This document shows, in pieces, positions 1 through 7,200 of a DNA stretch of 11,696 nt. The stretch is from the NCBI GenBank assembly GCA_015494435.1, contig WGBH01000495.1, forward strand, positions 1 through 11,696, read 5' to 3'. The notes under the pieces are model-generated. The model had not been told where the DNA came from, searched no databases, and saw nothing but the letters and a program-made list of their open reading frames with translations. Numbering within the stretch: position 1 is the stretch's first letter; every line of letters starts with the position of its first letter. The stretch is from Thiotrichaceae bacterium. GTDB lineage: Bacteria; Pseudomonadota; Gammaproteobacteria; Thiotrichales; Thiotrichaceae. The translations under genes were made by a program, and so were the position numbers.

Positions 1-91
1 TATCCTACTGGATTAATAAGATAAATGACGGTTATTAAATAGGGAAAAAGAAGAGGTGATGCGTTATTTTTAATTAAAATAAAGGAAAAGA

Positions 92-583
92 ATGAACAAT
101 CGTAAACTTATTCGTATCATTGCAACCTTAATAGTAGCCACTGTTGTTGGTGGCTATAATTATTTAACTAAAGATAAAGATCATACAACTGAAAATAATC
201 CTAGTCTTAATAGTTCTCCAGCTAATGCACCTCGCCTTGATCATCAAGAACAAGTTCTTAGTAAAATTCGTAAAGAAAGAAAAAATACTCATGCTCGATT
301 TTGGTTAGAAACACAAGGTGAGGTGATTAAACTGCTAAAAGATGACACTAAAGGGACTCCACATCAGAAGTTTTTGATCAAATTAGCGCCCGATATAACC
401 TTACTGGTTGCGCATAATACTGCACTTGCAAAACGCGCACCGATTCATAAGGGCGATCAAGTGAAAATCCGCGCTCGTTATGAATGGAATAATCGTGGTG
501 GGGTGTTGCATTGGACGCATGATGATCCAAAAGGCAAGCAAGAAGGGGGCTGGATTTATGCCAATGGGAAGTATTATAAATAA
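92..583 (+). CDS. DUF3465 family membrane-anchored protein
   Basis: A 163-residue protein with a short basic N-terminus and one hydrophobic segment (about residues 6-24), followed by a polar, Asn/Ser-rich linker to about residue 55. This suggests an inner-membrane anchor or uncleaved signal with the rest in the periplasm. The C-terminal domain (about 70-163) carries the marks of DUF3465: a GEVIKLLKDD stretch, an HQKF motif, LLVAHN, GDQVKIRARYEWN, and the terminal block GGVLHWTHDDP followed by EGGWI. The family probably has a small beta-barrel, OB-like fold, and its biochemical role is unknown; I do not assign one. The start is supported by an AAAGGA ribosome binding site at 80-85, six bases before the ATG. 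The stop codon runs directly into the short palindrome TAAGGAACTTCCTTA (581-595). No partner gene is visible: the upstream 91 bases are empty and a repeat cluster follows. Confidence 0.85.
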   Translation: MNNRKLIRIIATLIVATVVGGYNYLTKDKDHTTENNPSLNSSPANAPRLDHQEQVLSKIRKERKNTHARFWLETQGEVIKLLKDDTKGTPHQKFLIKLAPDITLLVAHNTALAKRAPIHKGDQVKIRARYEWNNRGGVLHWTHDDPKGKQEGGWIYANGKYYK

Positions 584-595
584 GGAACTTCCTTA
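581..595. repeat. short palindrome at the DUF3465 stop codon
   Basis: TAAGGAACTTCCTTA is a perfect odd-centred palindrome with 7-base arms. Its core GGAACTTCC is the same as in the 15-bp tandem repeat at 8516-8545, so it may be a single unit of the same dispersed family. No U-run follows, so I do not call it a terminator. Confidence 0.4.
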
Positions 596-623
596 AGTTT
601 AATACCTTCGTCAATCGTGATTC

Positions 624-653
624 GTAGGGTGGATAAGCGATAGCGCATCCAAC
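624..653. repeat. REP-like palindromic repeat
   Basis: The segment GTAGGGTGGATAAGCG followed by ATAGCGCATCC can fold as GGAT-aa-GCG, loop ATAG, CGC-ATCC (631-650). Repeats of the form GTAGGGTGGATAAGCG..AGCGCATCC are, from general knowledge, widespread intergenic elements in some gammaproteobacteria and cyanobacteria. Here it is the first of several palindromes in the gene-free stretch 584-1208. Confidence 0.55.
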
Positions 654-704
654 AAAATCAATATGTTGCAGTGGATGCATGTAGTTTCTCATAATTAACA
701 GGTC

Positions 705-919
705 GGAGTCCAAGCTTTAGCTTGTGTGAGTGACAAGCTAAGGAACGTGCACGAAATAACTTCCCGATTCTAACTTGTCTTTTTATCCCAGCTTGGATGA
801 TCTCATTCGTTGCGTAGAGTGATGACTATGCGCCTCATGAGTTCATCCAATCTGAAATAAAAATTCTGCGTTATAAGTTTGGGAAGTTATTCCGTGCACG
901 TCCCTAAAGCTTGAACTCC
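705..919. repeat. 49-bp palindromic repeat, interrupted by a MITE
   Basis: The left arm (705-725, GGAGTCCAAGCTTTAGCTTG plus T) and loop GTGAGTG (726-732) are intact. The right arm is split into 733-741 and 908-919. When 742-907 is removed, the two pieces join into a 21-base arm complementary to the left arm at 20 of 21 positions. A degenerate relative with the same GGAGT..AAGCTTTAGCTT core lies at 5955-6011, so this is a dispersed family. Function unknown. The interruption gives a clear order of events: palindrome first, insertion second. Confidence 0.75.
742..904. mobile_element. MITE-like 163-bp hairpin element with terminal inverted repeats
   Basis: The ends are 24-base inverted repeats with 22 matches: GGAACGTGCACG at 742 and, read from the other end, GGGACGTGCACG; both continue into AATAACTTCCC. 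The complementarity goes on inward: TTGGATGA (793-800) pairs with TCATCCAA (843-850), CTCAT (802-806) with ATGAG (837-841), and 812-817 with 826-831. The whole element can therefore fold into one long imperfect hairpin. It holds no ORF. It is flanked by TAA at 739-741 and 905-907 (or CTAA at 738-741 and 904-907), which fits a target-site duplication. The GG-starting ends and a CTAA/TNA-type target resemble the IS5 family, so a non-autonomous IS5-type derivative is my best guess. The parent transposase is not in this window. Confidence 0.75.
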
Positions 920-948
920 AAAAATATGATCTTGCCTACAGTTTGTCT

Positions 949-974
949 CGTTCCCAAACGGGAATTTGGGAACG
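949..974. repeat. CGTTCCCAAA hairpin repeat
   Basis: A perfect 10-bp stem, CGTTCCCAAA (949-958) with TTTGGGAACG (965-974), encloses the 6-base loop CGGGAA. The motif CTCGTTCCCA...TGGGAACG is a familiar intergenic repeat style in Beggiatoa-like bacteria and cyanobacteria (general knowledge, not checked). No U-run follows on either strand, so terminator function is not supported. Confidence 0.6.
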
Positions 975-1016
975 GTACGCCCTCGAAGGCGTTTAATTAG
1001 CATGGTGAAAGTTCGC

Positions 1017-1042
1017 TGGACGGGTTTTGTAAACCCCGTCCA
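1017..1042. repeat. GGACGGG / CCCGTCC hairpin
   Basis: TGGACGGG-TTT pairs with AAA-c-CCCGTCCA around a short TGT loop, with one bulged C. It shares the GACGGG / CCCGTC core with the hairpin at 1103-1127, so the two may be diverged copies of one repeat. Confidence 0.5.
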
Positions 1043-1044
1043 CA

Positions 1045-1090
1045 CGTTTAGCTTAAACGCAATAAAGCCTCACAGCTTCCTGTAAGGCTT
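1045..1090. repeat. two adjacent small hairpins
   Basis: CGTTTA (1045-1050) pairs with TAAACG (1054-1059) around a 3-base loop. Just after it, AAGCCTcACAG pairs with CTGTaAGGCTT (1065-1090) around CTTC, an 11-position stem with one mismatch, followed on the plus strand by CTTT. The second could work as a weak rho-independent terminator, but its U-run is short and it lies about 480 bases beyond the nearest plus-strand gene end. Confidence 0.35.
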
Positions 1091-1102
1091 CTTTAAAACG
1101 TT

Positions 1103-1127
1103 CCGACGGGGTAACAAACCCCGTCGG
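1103..1127. repeat. GC-rich 10-bp hairpin downstream of the apaH operon
   Basis: CCGACGGGGT (1103-1112) and ACCCCGTCGG (1118-1127) form a perfect stem with loop AACAA. It is the strongest stem near the 3' end of the minus-strand gene ending at 1209 and is followed on that strand by AACGTTTT. It may end or protect that transcript, although the sequence also looks like an intergenic repeat. Beyond it, 1128-1208 shows nothing I can name. Confidence 0.45.
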
Positions 1128-1208
1128 GCTAAGGTGTAGGGATATCTTTATAGTTCTTCTATTTTGTGGTTGAGAATGACTTTATCAAGAGGATTAGGAA
1201 AAATATCT

Positions 1209-2024
1209 TTAGATAAACATTTTTAACAATAAGGCAACAATAACCACAATAATGGCGGCAGTGATAAACTCTTCTAGTGTCCATTCATCTGTTTCTGGTT
1301 CTGGTTTCTTTGGTGGTTTAAGCTCCTCACAGGCTTGTTTAACATATTGATCTCGCATAGCGTTAATATGCTCATGGATGGGGTTTGCTTCCATGCCCTC
1401 GAATTCTACATTACCACCACGCATTCTAATTAAAGGAATTAACATATCAATATTGGCTCTAGCAAGTATTGCATTTTGCACGGCTGGTCGTATAAATTTT
1501 TCATGGAGTTCGCAATAATCACGCGGTCCATCCTCTAATATTTTAGCAAATTCAGCAGCTTCTTTTTCATTATCTTTTTCAGGTTTCAAATCCCCTTTTT
1601 TGATCGCATCATGTTTTGCGTTATAGGCCAAATTAGCTTTAATATCAGCATGAAGACCTTTGTATATATCATTTCCAGATTTTTCAAATAATTCACGATT
1701 TTGCTTTAAAAATTTATTAAGTTCATTGATGTGAACATCAGCATCTCTAATTGCTTTTGATCTTAGCATAACCTTATAGAGAGCATCTTTTCGGTCTTGA
1801 AATTTTACCTCTACTTCATATTCTTCAAATATGGTATAGGAGGGTTCATTTTCTATAGAGGCTTCTATCGGATCTTTTACCGTATCCTCTGAGCTTCCTT
1901 TATCTTCTTTTTTTTCTTCTTTCTTCTCTGGAGGGGCTTCTTTTTTCTGAGGTTTTAATAACCCCATAGTATAAGAAAAAGGAGTAGCGGCGGTATGAAC
2001 AAGTGTTTTTAGCATGGTCTTCAT
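1209..2024 (-). CDS. hypothetical protein with C-terminal membrane anchor
   Basis: I do not recognise this family. From the ATG at 2024 the protein has 271 residues. An N-terminal stretch with hydrophobic and basic residues (about 1-25) is followed by a Lys/Glu/Pro-rich low-complexity segment (about 25-55). A mostly helical, charged middle region contains EEYEVEVKFQDRKDALYKV and several coiled-coil-like runs. A Pro/Glu linker precedes a single hydrophobic segment ending the chain (about 252-271, IIVVIVALLLKMFI). The layout suggests a tail-anchored inner-membrane protein with a cytoplasmic body. The ATG overlaps the apaH stop as TAATG, which implies translational coupling. A GTG at 2033 would add three residues (MPL) and is the alternative start. 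There is no clear ribosome binding site of its own, which fits coupling. No enzyme motif is visible. Confidence 0.7.
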   Translation of the reverse strand: MKTMLKTLVHTAATPFSYTMGLLKPQKKEAPPEKKEEKKEDKGSSEDTVKDPIEASIENEPSYTIFEEYEVEVKFQDRKDALYKVMLRSKAIRDADVHINELNKFLKQNRELFEKSGNDIYKGLHADIKANLAYNAKHDAIKKGDLKPEKDNEKEAAEFAKILEDGPRDYCELHEKFIRPAVQNAILARANIDMLIPLIRMRGGNVEFEGMEANPIHEHINAMRDQYVKQACEELKPPKKPEPETDEWTLEEFITAAIIVVIVALLLKMFI

Positions 2025-2833
2025 TAGGGGCACTTTACGGAGGTGGTTATTTCAGTGGTTAATTGAATCGCTGTGAGTCGATGATTCCATACACAGCCTG
2101 TATCAAGGGCGATTACATTCTCATCTTGATAAAAGCCGAGGCTTGACCAATGACCAAAAATAACCTTAACAGGTAATGCTTTTCTAATTGGACATTGAAA
2201 CCAAGGTATTAAATGGGGGGGCTTGTCCTTAATCTCAAAGGGATTTTTTTTGAGATGAAAATCAAGAGCGCCTTTTGCTTTACTATAACGCATTCGTACA
2301 AAACTGTTCAATATATAACGGTGTCGTTGATAGGATTCTAAATTATCTTTCCATTTTATAGGGGTATTTCCATAGACATGCTTTAACCAGCGATCAGGAT
2401 GTTTACCACGCAAAGGAAGCTGTATTTCTTTAGCACATGAAACAGCCTGTTTTATTGACCAAACAGGTGAAATACCCGCATGAGCCATGCAATAACCGCG
2501 TTTTTTATCAAGATGCAAAAAAGGTCGATTACGGAGCCAATTGATAAGTTCTTCTCTATCAGGGGCAGAGAAAATAGGTTTTAGACTGGGATTCGGTTTA
2601 AATAAACCATAATGGCTGGCGATTAATGAAATATCATGATTCCCTAGTACGCTAATCGCTGCTTTATCTAACTCTTTAATAAAGCGCAATACTTCTAAGG
2701 ATTGGTTGCCACGATTGACTAAATCACCTGCTATCCATAATTTATCTTCTGTTGGGGAGAATTGTATTTTATCCAGTAACCGTCTAAAAGGATCATAGCA
2801 TCCTTGAATGTCACCTATTGCGTATATTGCCAT
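2024..2833 (-). CDS. apaH: symmetrical bis(5'-nucleosyl)-tetraphosphatase ApaH
   Basis: ApaH splits Ap4A and related dinucleoside polyphosphates symmetrically (Ap4A to two ADP) in the cytoplasm, and in enterobacteria it also removes Np4 caps from RNA. The 269-residue protein (E. coli has 280) shows the metallophosphatase motifs in order: GDIQG (7-11), GDLVNRG (36-42), GNHD (64-67), MAHAGI with His118, and GHW (227-229). The ApaH-typical LDTGCVW follows. The Gln in GDIQG, where E. coli has His, also occurs in ApaH of Pseudomonas-type bacteria and is not a defect. The gene is transcribed away from the M16 peptidase gene. Its ribosome binding site is weak (TAAAG just before the ATG). It is followed without a gap by the gene for a membrane-anchored protein. 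It does not sit in the usual rsmA/apaG neighbourhood. Confidence 0.95.
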   Translation of the reverse strand: MAIYAIGDIQGCYDPFRRLLDKIQFSPTEDKLWIAGDLVNRGNQSLEVLRFIKELDKAAISVLGNHDISLIASHYGLFKPNPSLKPIFSAPDREELINWLRNRPFLHLDKKRGYCMAHAGISPVWSIKQAVSCAKEIQLPLRGKHPDRWLKHVYGNTPIKWKDNLESYQRHRYILNSFVRMRYSKAKGALDFHLKKNPFEIKDKPPHLIPWFQCPIRKALPVKVIFGHWSSLGFYQDENVIALDTGCVWNHRLTAIQLTTEITTSVKCP

Positions 2834-2904
2834 AGACTTTAATTTTACTACATTTAGAAATGTGCATGAAAGGGAGAGAATATATACTAAATTAACAATA
2901 CAGA

Positions 2905-2933
2905 AATATCTATATCGGCGTATTTTTTGTAAA
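2905..2933 (-). promoter_or_regulatory. candidate promoter for apaH
   Basis: On the minus strand, TTTACA (2928-2933) and GATATT (2905-2910) are separated by 17 bases and match the sigma-70 boxes at 5/6 and 4/6 positions. The start point would leave a leader of about 65 bases before apaH. Based on consensus likeness only. Confidence 0.35.
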
Positions 2934-2955
2934 ATGCCCGTACTACTGATCTAAA
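2927..2955 (+). promoter_or_regulatory. candidate promoter for the M16 peptidase gene
   Basis: TTGTAA (2927-2932) and TCTAAA (2950-2955) lie 17 bases apart, each 4/6 to consensus. The -35 box overlaps that of the minus-strand apaH promoter candidate, giving a back-to-back arrangement. The leader would be about 14-32 bases, depending on the start codon. Weak evidence. Confidence 0.28.
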
Positions 2956-2975
2956 CAACAAACCCTCAAAAATAC

Positions 2976-5909
2976 ATGGATAATAAGAACTATATGTCTA
3001 AAACAACTTTTTTTACTTTAATCCGCGAGCAGAAAATTGATACCCTTAACCTCACTTTTGAGGAATACCAACATAACGTCACAGGTACGACTCATATCCA
3101 TCTTAGTTCCGAAGATGATAATAATGTCTTTTTTGTTGCCTTTCTAACCGTACCACAAGATTCAACAGGGGTTGCACATATCCTTGAGCATACCTCACTG
3201 TGCGGTAGTGCGCGTTTTCCTGTGCGTGATCCCTTTTTTATGATGTTACGTCGTTCTTTAAATACCTTTATGAACGCCTTTACCTCAACCGATTGGACTG
3301 CCTATCCTTTTGCAACCCAAAATCGTAAAGATTTTGATAATTTATTACAAATTTATTTAGATGCTGCCTTTTTTCCTAATCTGAATTATCTGGATTTCCG
3401 TCAAGAAGGTTGGCGGGTAGAGTTTGAGCAAGCGGATAATCCTGACAGTGACTTAGTGTATAAAGGGGTGGTTTTTAATGAAATGAAAGGTTCAATGAGT
3501 TCTCCTGTAAGGCGTGTATGGCAAACGTTACAGTCTGCACTTTACCCAACCACGACCTATCATTTTAATAGTGGTGGCGAACCCGTTAATATTCCTGACC
3601 TTAGTTATGAGGATCTAGTCGCCTTTCATAAGCGTCATTATCATCCTTCTAATGCTATTATTATGACCGCAGGTGATATTCCAGCCAGTGAGCATCAACA
3701 ACGCATTCATGAATTAGCCTTATCTAAATTTGAAAAAGAAGCAATAGATCTTAGTATTCCAAAGGTTGAACGCTATACACAACCCCTACAAATCACCGAT
3801 ACCTATGCACTGGATGATGAAGATCTTAGTCACAAAACTCATATTGTAATTGGTTGGTTATTAGGTGAAAGTGCTAATTTGAAAGATAGCCTTGAAGCAG
3901 GATTACTTTCCTCAGTGCTATTAAATAATAGTGCATCTCCGCTACAAAAAGCATTAGAAACAACCTCGCTAGGTACTTCCCCATCTCCTCTTTGCGGTTA
4001 CGAGGGGGATATGAAAGAAAGTTGTTTTGCCTGTGGCTTAGAAGGGTCAGAAGCAGAACATGCTGATGCGGTTGAAGCGTTGATTATGGATGTTTTAAAG
4101 GATATTGTAGAAAACGGTATTCCGAAACAGCAATTAGAATCTATTTTACATCAAATCGAATTATCACAACGCGAAGTTGGAGGCGCACATTATCCTTATG
4201 GTTTGCAACTGATAATGAAAGCGATGTCTCCTGTTCTTTATAATGCCGATCCTATTGAGGTATTGGATTTAAGTGCGGCGATTAAACAACTGTATCAAAA
4301 TATTGAAGATCCCGACTATATTAAAAACATTACACAACGATTATTGCTGGATAATCCGCATCGTGTGCGTTTAGTGATGACACCTGATGCTAAGAAAAAT
4401 CAGCAAGAAGAAAGAAAAGAAGCACAACGTCTAGCGGCTATAAAAAGTAAAATGAGCGATACTGAAAAGCAAGATATCGTTAAACTAGCCGCTGATCTAA
4501 AAGCACGTCAAGAACAGCTTGATGATCCAGAAGTTCTGCCTAAAGTGGGATTAGAAGATGTAAAAACGGATATCAAAGAGGTGAAAGGAAAAACCTCCAC
4601 ACTCTCAAATCAACAATCTTTAACTAGCTATATTGCAGGGACTAATGGCATTGTCTATCAACGTATCGTGGTTGAAGTTCCTTCTTTAGATCAAGAATTA
4701 TCCGATTTACTCCCTCTTTATAATAGCTTGATTACTGAAATGGGTGTGGGTGATCAAGACTATTTGCAAGTACAAGCATGGCAAGCTGCTGTTACAGGTG
4801 GTATTAATGCAGGTTCTTCCATTCGTAGTGAAATCGGTGACAGTAACCGTATAAAAGGCTATTTTTCACTGTATGGAAAAGCATTAGAACGTAATCAAAC
4901 CGCTTTAACTGAGTTACTGTACAGCACCTTTTTTGAAGTACGCTTTGATGAATTAAATCGACTACGTGAATTGATTGCACAGATGCGTGCATCAAGAGAA
5001 GCAAGTATCACCAATAGAGGACACTCTCTTGCTAGTTTAGCGGCGAGCGCAGGTTTATCGGCAAGAGCGGCACTTTCTCATCGTAATGGTGGTTTGTTGA
5101 GTATTCAAATGCTAAAAAAACTGGATGCTAGTCTAAAAGATGATAAAGCATTGGCTGATTTTAGTGAAAAACTACAACAGCTACATCAAAAATTAGTCGT
5201 TGCTCCACGCCAATTTTTACTCGTTTCAGACAAAAGTACTCTCCCTGAATTAGAACAAATATTAGAGACCCAATGGCGTAATATTCGTGCAGGGGAAGCG
5301 CAAGCAAGGTCTGAACTTGTTTGGACACCTTCAACCATCATGCAAGGCTGGGCGATTAGCTCACAGGTTAATTTTTGTGCTAAAGCCTATGCTGCCGCAC
5401 CCTCAGGACATCAAGACTCTGCTGCACTTAGCGTACTTGGTGCTTTTTTGCGTAATGGTCACCTACATCGTAGTATTCGTGAACAAGGCGGTGCTTACGG
5501 TGGCGGTGCTAATTACGATGCGGATACCGCATCCTTCCGCTTTTATTCCTATCGTGACCCGCGTTTTGAAGAAACGCTAAAAGACTTTGATGCAAGTATC
5601 GATTGGCTACTAGATACCAAACACGATGGACAAGCATTAGAAGAAGCGATTCTAAGTGTGGTTAGTGGCATTGATAGTCCTAGCTCCCCCTCAGGTGAAG
5701 CGATTAATGCTTATTATTCAAATCTACATGGACGCGATTATCAATGGCGTAAACAAAATCGTCAAAATATATTAAATGTTAGTATTGATGATTTAGTGCG
5801 TGTCGGAGAAAAGTACTTGCAAGCTGAGAAAGGTAATATTGCCGTTATCGGTTCACAAGATGTATTGCAATCCGCCAAAGAGTTTGAGCTGGAAATCCTC
5901 AAGCCTTAA
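2976..5909 (+). CDS. M16C (PreP-like) zinc metallopeptidase
   Basis: A 977-residue insulinase-superfamily protein of the presequence-protease subfamily. These enzymes are clam-shaped oligopeptidases with two homologous halves that enclose and degrade unfolded peptides. The inverted zinc motif HILEH (68-72) sits in the subfamily block GVAHILEHTSLCGS and supplies two His ligands and the catalytic Glu71. The distal Glu ligand is Glu169 in GVVFNEMKGSMSS. Other family blocks are RRSLNTFMNAFT (about 92-103) and, in the C-terminal half, the GGAYGGGANYD segment (about 837) with FRFYSYRDPR, thought to contact peptide substrate. No signal peptide is seen, so it is probably cytoplasmic. Neither ATG has a good ribosome binding site. 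The ATG at 2994 (MSKTTFF) fits the usual family N-terminus as well as or better than 2976. The gene is single, divergent from apaH and convergent with lpxB. Confidence 0.93.
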   Translation: MDNKNYMSKTTFFTLIREQKIDTLNLTFEEYQHNVTGTTHIHLSSEDDNNVFFVAFLTVPQDSTGVAHILEHTSLCGSARFPVRDPFFMMLRRSLNTFMNAFTSTDWTAYPFATQNRKDFDNLLQIYLDAAFFPNLNYLDFRQEGWRVEFEQADNPDSDLVYKGVVFNEMKGSMSSPVRRVWQTLQSALYPTTTYHFNSGGEPVNIPDLSYEDLVAFHKRHYHPSNAIIMTAGDIPASEHQQRIHELALSKFEKEAIDLSIPKVERYTQPLQITDTYALDDEDLSHKTHIVIGWLLGESANLKDSLEAGLLSSVLLNNSASPLQKALETTSLGTSPSPLCGYEGDMKESCFACGLEGSEAEHADAVEALIMDVLKDIVENGIPKQQLESILHQIELSQREVGGAHYPYGLQLIMKAMSPVLYNADPIEVLDLSAAIKQLYQNIEDPDYIKNITQRLLLDNPHRVRLVMTPDAKKNQQEERKEAQRLAAIKSKMSDTEKQDIVKLAADLKARQEQLDDPEVLPKVGLEDVKTDIKEVKGKTSTLSNQQSLTSYIAGTNGIVYQRIVVEVPSLDQELSDLLPLYNSLITEMGVGDQDYLQVQAWQAAVTGGINAGSSIRSEIGDSNRIKGYFSLYGKALERNQTALTELLYSTFFEVRFDELNRLRELIAQMRASREASITNRGHSLASLAASAGLSARAALSHRNGGLLSIQMLKKLDASLKDDKALADFSEKLQQLHQKLVVAPRQFLLVSDKSTLPELEQILETQWRNIRAGEAQARSELVWTPSTIMQGWAISSQVNFCAKAYAAAPSGHQDSAALSVLGAFLRNGHLHRSIREQGGAYGGGANYDADTASFRFYSYRDPRFEETLKDFDASIDWLLDTKHDGQALEEAILSVVSGIDSPSSPSGEAINAYYSNLHGRDYQWRKQNRQNILNVSIDDLVRVGEKYLQAEKGNIAVIGSQDVLQSAKEFELEILKP

Positions 5910-5954
5910 TATTGAACTTAGCTGACCTACCGCGCTTCGTAACCAGATAGAGGA

Positions 5955-6011
5955 GGAGTGAAAGCTTTAGCTTTTCCGATGTGTTGACTAAAAAGTTAAA
6001 ATTTTCACTCC
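5955..6011. repeat. second, degenerate copy of the GGAGT..AAGCTTTAGCTT palindrome
   Basis: GGAGTGAAA (5955-5963) pairs with TTTCACTCC (6003-6011), and the left arm continues as GCTTTAGCTTTTC. The core is shared with the left arm at 705-725, while the inner right half has diverged. It lies in the gap between the convergent M16 and lpxB genes, where such a hairpin could help end both transcripts. That role is inferred. Confidence 0.55.
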
Positions 6012-6052
6012 ACTGAAAATGGAAGAAAATCCTTATCCCGAACTGAGGTTAA

Positions 6053-7192
6053 TTATTGCTTGAGTAGTTTTAACACGACTTTCGCCGCTTTTTGACTGGC
6101 ATTTTGTCGTAATTGCAGATGCGTTTGATGAAAGCATTGACGTTCATGTTCACGCTGTTGTGAGCTTTGTTGGAACTGTTTTTCTACTGCCTGCATGAGA
6201 TTGTTTGCGGTAACTTCTTCTTGAATTAACTCAGGCACAAGATATTGATCACAGAGGTTATTCGGTAGGGTGTAGTATTTTGATTTAATCATCTTAAAGC
6301 GACGAATAATAAAAGCGGTTAATCGACTCACTCGATAAGCGGCAATCATGGGGCGATTGATTAGCATTCCTTCTAAAACAGCTGTCCCTGATGCCATTAA
6401 AATTTGATCTGCTGCTGTCATGACTTGACGAGATTGTCCATTGACTAAGTGAATTTTGAGTTGAGGGGCTATTTTCTGTTGTAGCCTCTCAAATTGTTGG
6501 CGTATTTTTTTGTTGACCAGTGGAATAATCAATTGCCAATCAGGGTGTTTGTTATGAATCAGTGCTAAAGCGTGTAGAAAATCAGGTGCAAGACGTTTGA
6601 TTTCCCCGTTACGACTACCTGGCAATATGGCTAATGTGTATTGTTGATTGAGTTTTAAATTTGTTCTTGCTGTTTGTTGATCTGATTGTAGTGGAATCTC
6701 ATCCGCAAGGGGGTGTCCTACGAAAGTAGCGGGGATTTGATGCTTCTTATAAAAATCCACTTCAAAGGGAAATAGCGTTAGCATTTGATCAATATTTCCT
6801 CTGATTTTCTTAACACGATTTTCTCGCCATGCCCAGATTGAAGGGCTGACATAATGCAGGGTTTTAATTCCTTTTTTATGCAAACTCGCTTCTAGTTTTA
6901 AATTAAAGTCAGGTGCATCAATGCCAATAAAGAGATGAGGGGGATTGTTTGACCAGCGTTGTATGAGTGTTTTTCGTAGTGATAGCAGTTCAAGTAAACG
7001 CGCTAATACTTCGCTGAATCCCATCACAGAAAGTTTTTCGATTGGATACAGAGGATGACAACCTGCGGTCATCATCTCCTTACCTGCAATCCCTTCAAAT
7101 TCTATATTGGGATGGTATTGGAGTAGGGCTTTCATCAAGCGACTTCCTAAAATATCTCCTGATGTTTCACCTGCTATAATTGCGATACGCAT
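6053..7192 (-). CDS. lpxB: lipid-A-disaccharide synthase LpxB
   Basis: LpxB (glycosyltransferase family 19, GT-B fold) joins UDP-2,3-diacylglucosamine and lipid X to form the tetraacyl disaccharide 1-phosphate, at the cytoplasmic face of the inner membrane. The 379-residue protein has the usual length. It opens with MRIAIIAGETSGD, the family's N-terminal signature. It then shows LSVMGFSEVL, GIDAPDFN, HYVSPSIWAW, LFPFE, VGHPLAD and the donor-site region LPGSRNGEI, with ASGTAVLEG and YRVS..T further on. It is the last gene of the lpx cluster and starts 8 bases after the lpxA stop. It has no convincing ribosome binding site, so it probably depends on coupling to lpxA. The next gene, M16, is convergent, so the operon ends here. 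Confidence 0.97.
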   Translation of the reverse strand: MRIAIIAGETSGDILGSRLMKALLQYHPNIEFEGIAGKEMMTAGCHPLYPIEKLSVMGFSEVLARLLELLSLRKTLIQRWSNNPPHLFIGIDAPDFNLKLEASLHKKGIKTLHYVSPSIWAWRENRVKKIRGNIDQMLTLFPFEVDFYKKHQIPATFVGHPLADEIPLQSDQQTARTNLKLNQQYTLAILPGSRNGEIKRLAPDFLHALALIHNKHPDWQLIIPLVNKKIRQQFERLQQKIAPQLKIHLVNGQSRQVMTAADQILMASGTAVLEGMLINRPMIAAYRVSRLTAFIIRRFKMIKSKYYTLPNNLCDQYLVPELIQEEVTANNLMQAVEKQFQQSSQQREHERQCFHQTHLQLRQNASQKAAKVVLKLLKQ

Positions 7193-7200
7193 GATTAATA

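Noticed and set aside
1..91. End of an upstream gene (for example a frame ending at the TAA at 22-24)
   Set aside because: Too few codons to judge, and all three frames close quickly; nothing supports a gene here.
378..713. 111-residue minus-strand reading frame
   Set aside because: It runs antisense to the DUF3465 gene and into the repeat region, has no family likeness and no ribosome binding site.
584..1208. CRISPR array
   Set aside because: The repeats are different palindromes, not a regular direct repeat with unique spacers.
5287..5580. 97-residue plus-strand frame
   Set aside because: It lies wholly inside the M16 gene in another frame; apparent hydrophobic runs come from the frame shift.
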